Positions 1 to 5,683 of a DNA stretch of 6,118 bases are shown here, in pieces. The position numbers were made by a program, and so were the translations under genes. Position 1 is the first letter of the stretch, and every line of letters starts with the position of its first letter. The stretch is from CAYTPE01 sp964439885 (lineage in GTDB: Bacteria > Patescibacteriota > Patescibacteriia > Magasanikbacterales > GWA2-37-8), in NCBI GenBank assembly GCA_964439885.1, contig CAYTPE010000066.1, forward strand, positions 1 to 6,118, written 5' to 3'. Below the pieces are notes generated by a model. It was not told the DNA's origin and searched no databases. It saw only the letters and a program-made list of their open reading frames with translations.

Positions 1-828
1 GTCGGAACCCCACTCATCAGTATTTTTCTTATATATATGGCAGTGGTAGGCATAGGACGGTTGCAACGTGACAGAGGCCAAGCAGACTCACTTACGCGTG
101 ATATGTGCATCGCAGCAATGGTGTTTATTGCCGCGCTGGTGCTGTTTCTGTCGCTCATTGTTGGTCGTTACCCCATTACGTCGTACGCTCGGTTCGCGTT
201 GCCGGCCGTTTATCTTTTGCTTGCTGCCACGGTGAAAATATATAACCACGCCTTACGGCGAATTTTTCCGTTGGTTTTAATATGTATCAACATTGGAACG
301 CTCGGCACCAATTACGCCATGACGGATTTTATTAATCCCATTTATTTTTATCCTACGTACGACATGCTGGCGTATGCGCGCAGTTCGACAGTTCCCATTT
401 ATATCCGAGATGGAGATAAGCAGCCGAGCTCGTATGCGCTCGAAAAATACGTCCCCGGCTTATTAGTGCATTCATCTTCGTCTACTCCACCAGAATCATT
501 TACGTTATTTTTTGACGATCTGCGTTTTGGTGAAACACTAAGNNNNNNNNNNATGAAGTACAGCAAGAAGACGATTTCTGATTCGCTGCCGCGTTACCTG
601 GAAATCCAAAACCACCTGAAGTCGCAGATCCTGTCGGGTGCCTGGGCGCCGGGCACGAAGGTTCCGTCTGAGCATGAGCTCGCCGCGCAGTTTCCACTTT
701 ATCGCTTGAAGAGCGAAGTAGGATATGATAACATCTCTCCATCAACAAAACGCTTGCTGCAAGCAGCTGGGCTCATGAAAGCACCCTACAAATATTACGT
801 TTTTCAATTCGAACACGTGCGTCCATGA
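1..828 (+). CDS. Membrane glycosyltransferase-like protein (GT-C/PMT type), C-terminal part, interrupted by gap and foreign insert
   Basis: The frame is open from base 1, so the start lies outside the window; the ATG at 37 is internal. Counting from base 1, hydrophobic stretches lie at about residues 4-19, 36-54, 63-82 and 88-103, followed by a soluble region. The motif GRYPITSYARFALPA (55-69) resembles the Arg-Tyr/Leu-Pro-Ala segment near the last membrane helices of GT39-like (PMT/ArnT-like) lipid-linked sugar transferases, so I infer a role in adding sugars on the outer face of the membrane. The catalytic N-terminal part is not visible. Residues 181-184 are unresolved (Ns), and 185-231 are a foreign GntR fragment. 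Residues 232-275 (694-828) look native again: AT-richer, and ending in TGA that overlaps the next ATG by four bases (ATGA, 825-828). That overlap suggests translational coupling and shows the downstream frame is the true one. The amount of native protein lost at the gap is unknown. The family call is moderate. Confidence 0.6.
   Translation, partial: VGTPLISIFLIYMAVVGIGRLQRDRGQADSLTRDMCIAAMVFIAALVLFLSLIVGRYPITSYARFALPAVYLLLAATVKIYNHALRRIFPLVLICINIGTLGTNYAMTDFINPIYFYPTYDMLAYARSSTVPIYIRDGDKQPSSYALEKYVPGLLVHSSSSTPPESFTLFFDDLRFGETLXXXXMKYSKKTISDSLPRYLEIQNHLKSQILSGAWAPGTKVPSEHELAAQFPLYRLKSEVGYDNISPSTKRLLQAAGLMKAPYKYYVFQFEHVRP
543..552. other. Assembly gap (10 N)
   Basis: Ten consecutive undetermined bases. 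The round number suggests a scaffolder placeholder rather than a measured length, so the reading frame across it has no meaning. It sits exactly before an ATG that begins sequence unlike the surrounding gene. Confidence 0.98.
553..693 (+). pseudogene. N-terminal fragment of a HutC/GntR-family transcriptional repressor, probably a chimeric insert
   Basis: The 47 codons from the ATG encode a protein start containing LPRYLEIQNHLKSQILSG and then WAPGTKVPSEHELAAQF. This is the typical opening of the GntR winged-helix domain as found in HutC-type histidine-utilisation repressors of Proteobacteria: helix 1, the G-x-W-x-P-G turn, then VPSE-x-ELA. The family normally continues with a G-V-S-R-x-T-V recognition helix. 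Here that is replaced after residue 47 by PLYRLKSEV, which reads as the tail of the membrane glycosyltransferase. The fragment therefore cannot bind DNA as a GntR domain, and its effector domain is absent. By hand count it is 80/141 GC (about 57%), against 59/135 (about 44%) for 694-828. I infer contamination, a misassembly or an amplification chimera rather than gene fusion. The exact 3' junction could lie a few bases either side of 693. Confidence 0.8.
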
Positions 829-1958
829 AGATCGTTATCGTTAACAAATTTTATGCTCCATGGATCGGGGGAATAGAAACCGTGGTACGTCAGCTCTCCG
901 ACTATTTCGCTGAGCGCCAAAATGAGACCACGGTAATTTGTTGTGCGCCAAAGCGTGGCATGTTTGTGGATGAGCGAATGGGCGCGGTGCGAGTCATTCG
1001 GGCCCGTATATGGGGTGTTTTTTTAAAAATGCCAGTTTCCATTGATTTTTTTCGATGGTTTAAACGCGAAGCGATGCAGGCGGATTGCATCAATTTGCAC
1101 CACCCTTTTCCGCTTGGCTTTTTTGCCTATTGGTGGTATCGCCCCAGCGCACCGCTTATCGTACATTATCATGCCGATATTTTTCGCCAGAAAATTTCTG
1201 GCTGGCTCATACGCCCGCTTTTAAAAGCGGTACTGCGCCAAGCGCACACCATTGTCGTTTCAAATCAGGCCATGATTCAGTCGTCGCCAGTATTAAAAAA
1301 ATTTGCTGGGAAGTGCGCTGTCATACCATTCGGGATAGATATTCAGGAAGTAGACACGTTGGTTGATCCGGCCGAGGCGCAGCGCTTACGGCACCTGTAT
1401 GGTGATTATATATTGTTTGTCGGGAGACTCAGCTATTACAAAGGTATTGAGTTTTTAATAGAAGCGGCTCGTGGTCTGCCTCATAAACTTATTATTGTCG
1501 GCGAAGGCGCGGCCGAGCCGGCACTGCGAGCGTTGATCACACAGTACCATATGGGTGAACAGGTTATTATCGTGCCGCCGCAACCATATGCAGAACTCGT
1601 CACCCTTTTTAAGGCGGCTCGGGTATTTGTTCTACCGTCAATCGCGAAAGCCGAAGCTTTTGGCATGGTACTGCTCCAAGCCATGGCCTGTGGCGTGCCC
1701 GTTATTTCTACCGAACTTGGCACCGGCACATCGTTTGTCAATCAGCACGGAGTCACGGGTCTCGTGGTTCCACCGCGCGATAGTGTCGCGCTGGCCGCAG
1801 CGTTGAGCAGTATATTAAGCGATCAGTCGCTGCAGACTCGCTTCGGCGCGCACGCGCGTGAACGAGTAGTAGGACAGTTTAGCCTTGATCAATTCACCGC
1901 GCGCACCTATCGTTTATTTGAAGAAGTATCCACTACCACAAAAAATACGTATGCTTAA
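825..1958 (+). CDS. GT4-family glycosyltransferase (GT-B fold)
   Basis: A complete 377-residue protein, normal length for GT4. It should transfer a sugar from a nucleotide-sugar donor to a lipid-linked or glycan acceptor at the cytoplasmic face of the membrane; donor and acceptor cannot be told from sequence. The N-terminal Rossmann half opens with MKIVIVNKFYAPWIGGIET, whose GGIE (15-18) is the classic GT4 glycine-rich loop, and carries VHYHAD further on. The C-terminal half has FVGRLSYYKG, with Arg201 and Lys206 as the expected phosphate-binding pair, and then EAFGMVLLQAMACGVPVIS. In the family's E-x7-E motif the first Glu is Glu277, but the second is Gln285 (codon CAA). The ATG overlaps the previous stop as ATGA, which fixes the start and suggests coupling. 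No Shine-Dalgarno sequence is visible. The end overlaps the next gene by eight bases. Confidence 0.93.
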   Translation: MKIVIVNKFYAPWIGGIETVVRQLSDYFAERQNETTVICCAPKRGMFVDERMGAVRVIRARIWGVFLKMPVSIDFFRWFKREAMQADCINLHHPFPLGFFAYWWYRPSAPLIVHYHADIFRQKISGWLIRPLLKAVLRQAHTIVVSNQAMIQSSPVLKKFAGKCAVIPFGIDIQEVDTLVDPAEAQRLRHLYGDYILFVGRLSYYKGIEFLIEAARGLPHKLIIVGEGAAEPALRALITQYHMGEQVIIVPPQPYAELVTLFKAARVFVLPSIAKAEAFGMVLLQAMACGVPVISTELGTGTSFVNQHGVTGLVVPPRDSVALAAALSSILSDQSLQTRFGAHARERVVGQFSLDQFTARTYRLFEEVSTTTKNTYA

Positions 1959-2610
1959 TACCCTGCTAAAAAATAAAAAATGTAATCGTCTTTTCTTGCG
2001 TTTTTTTGTATGGCTCGACAACGTGTGCTACCGAGCCATAACGAAGTCCGCTATCGTGGCAAATGGGGGAGTGCATCCCAAACATCGATTGATGAACTAC
2101 CACCAATTTTTTGTTGATAAGGTGAGCCCCGAAGACACCATAATCGACGTGGGTTGCTCTACAGGTTCCATTGCGTACGACGTGGCAGCCAAAGCCAAAA
2201 AGGTGGTGGGCATCGATTTTAACAAAAAAAGTATTCGCACAGCACAACGGACTTTTGTGCGTCCGAACCTCACATACCTTGTGGGGGATGCTACCACGTT
2301 TCAGTTTACTGAAAAATTTTCCAAGATTATCTTATCAAACGTGCTCGAACACATAGAACATCGTGTTGATTTTTTAAAAAAAATGCATCAACTGTCATCG
2401 GTTATTTTGCTTCGAGTGCCGCTTATCGATCGCGATTGGCTCACGCTTTTCAAGAAAGAAGCTGGCTTTGAGTATCGCCTCGACCCCACTCATTTTATTG
2501 AATTTACTGACGCTAACCTACGCCAGGAATTGCGTGAATCAGGGTGGAGCATTGTTTCGTTTTCCGTGCAGTTTGGTGAATTTTGGGGCGTGGTGACATC
2601 ACGTCAATAA
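1951..2610 (+). CDS. Class I SAM-dependent methyltransferase
   Basis: A 219-residue protein from the ATG at 1951. An in-frame ATG at 1885 would lengthen it to 241 residues but would overlap the upstream glycosyltransferase by 74 bases, so 1951 (eight-base overlap) is preferred. The class I fold is clear: motif I IIDVGCSTGSIAYDVA (Asp66-Gly72, SAM-binding loop), VVGIDFN with Asp89 as the acidic residue expected to contact the SAM ribose, and SNVLEHIEH (about 129-137) as the family's motif after strand 4. It most resembles Methyltransf_11/23-type enzymes, which in polysaccharide loci often methylate sugars. The preceding HPKHRLMNYHQFFV segment looks like a family-specific N-terminal cap. The acceptor is unknown, and O-methylation of a sugar is inferred from the neighbours only. 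No Shine-Dalgarno sequence is seen. A T6A8 run at 2370-2383 lies inside the gene but keeps the frame. Confidence 0.9.
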   Translation: MLNTLLKNKKCNRLFLRFFVWLDNVCYRAITKSAIVANGGVHPKHRLMNYHQFFVDKVSPEDTIIDVGCSTGSIAYDVAAKAKKVVGIDFNKKSIRTAQRTFVRPNLTYLVGDATTFQFTEKFSKIILSNVLEHIEHRVDFLKKMHQLSSVILLRVPLIDRDWLTLFKKEAGFEYRLDPTHFIEFTDANLRQELRESGWSIVSFSVQFGEFWGVVTSRQ

Positions 2611-2621
2611 TTTTTTATATT
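2593..2621 (+). promoter_or_regulatory. Possible internal promoter before the dioxygenase gene
   Basis: GTGACA (2593-2598, one mismatch to TTGACA) and TATATT (2616-2621, one mismatch to TATAAT) are separated by 17 bases. The -35 box lies in the last codons of the methyltransferase gene. A start near 2628 would leave a leader of only about seven bases before the ATG at 2635. AT-rich intergenic DNA makes such matches by chance fairly often, so this is only a candidate. The adjacent 24-base spacer (2611-2634) is the largest gap within the first gene run. Confidence 0.3.
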
Positions 2622-2634
2622 AAACGATATACCT

Positions 2635-3327
2635 ATGAATATACAGCAAGAATATTATCTCAATGGTTTTGTGCAAAAAGAATTTAACAAAGATGAAACG
2701 CTTGAGCGCTTATTAACCATTGTCCGAGAAATACATAGCGGTAAATTGAAAGAAGGTTTTTCGTTGGAGGAAAAATACAAACACAGCAAAGATCTAAGAC
2801 CATCCGTCGTCGCCTATGACGATGTTTTCATTGATATTTTAGCCAAAAATAATATCGCAGCGTTACTCAAAGAAGCCACGGGGTACGATTTATTTTTACA
2901 TCATTTTCAATTGCGAATATCCTTCCCCGGCGAAAGTTATATGGATTGGCACCGCGATACGCACATATACGATAAAAAAATTATTGGCAACATTCCACCG
3001 GTTCACAAACTTATTTTTTACCCGACGGTGGGCGGAGTATCGTACCCCCGTTTACTGACTATCAAAGGCAGCCACCGACGGCAAACCGATAGCAATCTCC
3101 TGGATCATGTGCAACGTCGCATCATGCCAAAGGAAACAATTGCCAGCTCAGATTCGCAATTTCTTGTCTTTGATACAAGCTTGCTGCACGCGGTGGTACC
3201 GGAGCAGTTACCACAGGGATCATTCCGCTTAATTTATTCATTCTGCCACGAGTTTGAGTTGGCAGCCAATCCCGAGTATCAAAAAATGGCTGACCTGTAC
3301 CGTGCTAAAGTAATGAAGCGTGTTTAG
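2635..3327 (+). CDS. PhyH-like Fe(II)/2-oxoglutarate-dependent dioxygenase
   Basis: A 230-residue protein of the phytanoyl-CoA dioxygenase-like group, which typically hydroxylates or oxidises small molecules and spends 2-oxoglutarate and O2. The metal triad is visible: His106 and Asp108 in MDWHRDTHIYD, and distal His185 in FDTSLLHAVVP. Arg198 in SFRLIYSF, 13 residues after the distal His, is well placed to bind the 2-oxoglutarate carboxylate. PRLLTIKGSHRR between them fits the segment where PhyH proteins carry a 'P-G-S-H' type motif. The active site appears intact. The neighbours (methyltransferase upstream, oxidoreductase two bases downstream) suggest it tailors a sugar or glycan precursor, but the family also acts on lipids and amino acids, so the substrate is open. 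The start is the first ATG after the upstream stop. No Shine-Dalgarno sequence is present, and a weak candidate promoter lies just before it. Confidence 0.82.
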   Translation: MNIQQEYYLNGFVQKEFNKDETLERLLTIVREIHSGKLKEGFSLEEKYKHSKDLRPSVVAYDDVFIDILAKNNIAALLKEATGYDLFLHHFQLRISFPGESYMDWHRDTHIYDKKIIGNIPPVHKLIFYPTVGGVSYPRLLTIKGSHRRQTDSNLLDHVQRRIMPKETIASSDSQFLVFDTSLLHAVVPEQLPQGSFRLIYSFCHEFELAANPEYQKMADLYRAKVMKRV

Positions 3328-3329
3328 CT

Positions 3330-4481
3330 ATGTCAGAGCAGCGTACCATCGTACGAGTCGCCTTGGTGGGTATTGGCAAACGCGCCCGTACCGTCTATCT
3401 GCCGATGCTCAAACGCATGTCGGCTCATTTTAGCATTGTTGGTTTTACGTCGCGCCATCCGGATCGAGGCATGAAGGCGGCTACCGATCTTGGATTGCGA
3501 TTTTATTCATCCATAACGGCTCTGAATGAGCAGGCCACGCCCGATGTGTACATTGTGTGTGTGCCCGGGCGTTCGGTGGGAGCCGTGATGCGTCAGTTGG
3601 TCCTTTTACACAAGCCTATTTTGCTCGAAACTCCTATCGCGCCTTCGTATAGTCGGGCTCGTTCGCTCGCTCGATATATCGAACGCCACAATGCTCGGGT
3701 GGCAGTAGCCGAGCAAAAGCCGTTTTTGCCTATGGAACAATTTAAGCAACGGTTGATTCAAGAAGGCGTGCTTGGGAAAATAACGGTGGTAGAGAATGAT
3801 TTTCGTACGTATGATTATCATGGTATTGCGCAGCTGCGCCGTTATCTGCACGCGGCTCAACCGCGTAGTGCGTTAGCGTTGAGTACCACCGGTGCGCTTA
3901 CCGAATACCAGGCGGCGGCAGGCGCTGAAGGACCACGCAGCGAAAAGTGGGATATGGGAATGGCGGCGTGTACCGACGGCAGAATTCTCATTCATCACTA
4001 CAATTCGATTGGTAAAACAGTGCCTTTTCGCGGACCAAAAAGTTTGCGTATCTATGGAGAGAAAGGATCGATGTACAACAACGAAGTGTGGATCGTGAAT
4101 GCGGCTACGCGCGAGACAGAGCATCAAATTGTTCAAGAAACCCGCACACCGGCTGGAGCGCTGCTCTCGCTGCATGCTCAGTTTTCCTTCACCACTTATC
4201 GGTGGGAGAATCCGTGGTCGAACTACTCTTTTACGGACGATGAAATAGCGCTGGCGACACAGTTGGGCGGGCTACACGCTATGGCTACCCAGAACGCGAC
4301 TCCGTTGTGTTCGTACTCTGAGGCGCTCAAAGATTATGCGCTCTTTTTTGCTTTTAAATACTCGGCTCGAATGGGAGGAAAGCGGGTGTCTTTGCCCCTG
4401 CGTCCAACCATCCAATTTATTCGTCAATTTTTTTCCATCGCTTTTTGGCGCTATTTTATGGTACGTTTAAAAATACACTAA
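3330..4481 (+). CDS. Gfo/Idh/MocA-family oxidoreductase, atypical active site
   Basis: A 383-residue protein of normal family length. The N-terminal Rossmann domain opens with VRVALVGIGKRARTVYLPML (G14-x-G16, NAD(P) binding), followed by PDVYIVCVPG and HKPILLETPIAP. The second domain contains LGKITVVENDF and, later, KSLRIYGEKGSMYNN, both usual for the family. Members are normally NAD(P)-dependent sugar or cyclitol dehydrogenases or reductases. Two departures are visible. The E-K-P motif reads Glu100-Thr101-Pro102, so the usual lysine is missing. The family's D-x-G-x-H segment, expected in the second domain, is not recognisable; the region around residues 185-210 is instead Ala/Gly/Ser-rich. 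The C-terminus FIRQFFSIAFWRYFMVRL is hydrophobic and basic, and may touch the membrane. The ATG follows the dioxygenase stop by two bases, so the two are surely co-transcribed and may act on one substrate. It could be a known E-T-P subfamily or a non-dehydrogenase relative. Confidence 0.82.
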   Translation: MSEQRTIVRVALVGIGKRARTVYLPMLKRMSAHFSIVGFTSRHPDRGMKAATDLGLRFYSSITALNEQATPDVYIVCVPGRSVGAVMRQLVLLHKPILLETPIAPSYSRARSLARYIERHNARVAVAEQKPFLPMEQFKQRLIQEGVLGKITVVENDFRTYDYHGIAQLRRYLHAAQPRSALALSTTGALTEYQAAAGAEGPRSEKWDMGMAACTDGRILIHHYNSIGKTVPFRGPKSLRIYGEKGSMYNNEVWIVNAATRETEHQIVQETRTPAGALLSLHAQFSFTTYRWENPWSNYSFTDDEIALATQLGGLHAMATQNATPLCSYSEALKDYALFFAFKYSARMGGKRVSLPLRPTIQFIRQFFSIAFWRYFMVRLKIH

Positions 4482-4518
4482 TTATCGAGTGATTTCTGTT
4501 TATTTTAACACCGCTCAC

Positions 4519-4534
4519 AGCAGGCTCGTCTGCT
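4519..4534 (+). other. Small inverted repeat (hairpin) overlapping the -35 box
   Basis: AGCAGG (4519-4524) can pair with TCTGCT (4529-4534), including one G-U pair, around a CTCG loop. It lies 37 bases after the oxidoreductase stop and touches the first base of the predicted -35 box. No T-run follows directly, so it is a poor intrinsic terminator. It could weakly slow upstream transcription, serve as an operator, or be chance. Confidence 0.3.
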
Positions 4535-4562
4535 TGAAATAAATCGTTTTCTATGGTAAAAT
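4534..4562 (+). promoter_or_regulatory. Sigma70-type promoter with extended -10
   Basis: TTGAAA (4534-4539) and TAAAAT (4557-4562) are separated by exactly 17 bases, and TGG (4554-4556) immediately before the -10 box fits an extended -10 element (TGn). Both hexamers are one base from consensus. Transcription would start near 4569-4571, about 20 bases before the ATG at 4591 and about 39 before the one at 4609. It lies in the only sizeable intergenic gap of the window (4482-4590), where a new transcript would be expected, and would drive the second GT4 gene and the ABC exporter. Confidence 0.65.
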
Positions 4563-4590
4563 AATGGCTGAAATATCGGTCTAATGTTCG

Positions 4591-5682
4591 ATGTTGGCGT
4601 ACAAACGTATGAACACATATTATGAGTATCTCGCGTCCAGTGTGCGCAACGCACTTTTTCGTCGTCGTCAGGTTGTTTTTATCTCTGAAATGGCAGATTG
4701 GGTAATACGAGAAGTTGGCTCAGAAATAGTACGCGAACTAAACCGCACTGTGTATGCTCGGTATGCCATGCAGAGCACCAGCCAATTATTTTTACGTCAT
4801 ACCATCGTTCACTTTTCAAGCATCGGGACTTTGTTCCGACGTCCGGAAGTTTTTCCGACACTTTCGACGACCAACCGACACGTGCTTACGTGGTATCATA
4901 TTGTCGAGCACGATCCCTTTCTCAAACACATTGACGCCATCAATAAGCGAATTGATCGTGTGCACACCGCATGCCAACGTACTGCCGATCAATTGCGCGC
5001 GGCTGGAATAATGCCAGAAAAGATAGTGCTTATTCCTTTAGCAATAGATTTGAATATATTTACTCAGTATGCGCCAGAGGAGCGCACCGCATTAAAACAG
5101 CGCTTAGGGTTGCCACTTGATAAAATAATTATCGGATCATTTCAAAAAGACGGTAATGGCTGGGGTGAGGGTAGTACGCCAAAATTAATAAAAGGGCCTG
5201 ACATTTTTTGCGACTCGCTCGAGCGTATGGCGAAACAATTTCCCCTACACGTTTTGCTCACCGGGCCGGCGCGCGGCTACGTCAAGCAACGTTTAACGCA
5301 AGCCGGAATTCCATTTACCCACCACTACATCACTCAGTATCAGCACATCCCCGATTATTATAACGCGCTCGATTTGTACATAGTCGCATCGCGCATTGAA
5401 GGCGGACCTCGAGCACTGCTTGAATCAATGGCCTGTGGCGTGCCGCTCGTGACCACGGACGTGGGAATGGCCCCCGACATCGTCCGTGATGGTTATAATG
5501 CTCATATGGTGCCGGTCGAAGATGTTGAGGGAATCGTGCGTGCGGCTTCCCATATTTTAACTAACTACTCAGTAAAAGAACTGCTCGTGAATGGCGGCTT
5601 TGAGACAGTACGCTCATTCAACATTCCCAGCATGACACGGCGTTACGTTTCAGAGTTATACGCACCGTTATCACACACCTAG
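4591..5682 (+). CDS. GT4-family glycosyltransferase
   Basis: A 363-residue protein from the ATG at 4591. The ATG at 4609 (357 residues) is about as likely, since neither has a Shine-Dalgarno sequence and conserved features only begin around VVFISEMADW. The C-terminal GT-B domain is clear: IIGSFQKDGNGWGEG (from about residue 180) and LIKGPDIF, where Lys201 is the probable phosphate-binding lysine. Then come DLYIVASRIEGGPRALLE, whose Glu270 and Glu278 form an intact E-x7-E motif, and SMACGVPLVTTDVGMAPDIV. The N-terminal half lacks the G-G-x-E loop seen in the upstream GT4 protein, so the two are distant relatives rather than recent duplicates. It should act in the cytoplasm on a nucleotide-sugar donor; specificity is unknown. 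A good promoter lies directly upstream, and the ABC exporter gene follows after one base, suggesting a two-gene or longer transcript. Confidence 0.9.
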   Translation: MLAYKRMNTYYEYLASSVRNALFRRRQVVFISEMADWVIREVGSEIVRELNRTVYARYAMQSTSQLFLRHTIVHFSSIGTLFRRPEVFPTLSTTNRHVLTWYHIVEHDPFLKHIDAINKRIDRVHTACQRTADQLRAAGIMPEKIVLIPLAIDLNIFTQYAPEERTALKQRLGLPLDKIIIGSFQKDGNGWGEGSTPKLIKGPDIFCDSLERMAKQFPLHVLLTGPARGYVKQRLTQAGIPFTHHYITQYQHIPDYYNALDLYIVASRIEGGPRALLESMACGVPLVTTDVGMAPDIVRDGYNAHMVPVEDVEGIVRAASHILTNYSVKELLVNGGFETVRSFNIPSMTRRYVSELYAPLSHT

Positions 5683-5683
5683 T

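Noticed and set aside
500..748. Reading frame on the minus strand across the gap
   Set aside because: It passes through the Ns and the foreign fragment, resembles no family, and is antisense to recognisable coding sequence.
37..828. A genuine membrane protein-GntR fusion regulator
   Set aside because: The join crosses Ns, the GntR domain is cut before its recognition helix, composition shifts, and the tail after it belongs to the membrane protein.
1885..1950. Longer N-terminus for the methyltransferase
   Set aside because: It would overlap the upstream glycosyltransferase by 74 bases, and the added residues show no family similarity.
2370..2383. T6A8 run as a programmed slippage site
   Set aside because: The zero frame gives an intact methyltransferase and no meaningful product is evident in the other frames; such runs are common in AT-rich stretches.
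4564..4584. Six-codon upstream reading frame (MAEISV) as a leader peptide
   Set aside because: Its ATG lies before the predicted transcription start, and it has no attenuator-like structure or ribosome site.
1683..5444. Identical 17-base stretch at 1683-1699 and 5428-5444
   Set aside because: Both copies encode the conserved GT4 motif MACGVP; shared protein motif and codon choice explain it without a repeat element or recombination.
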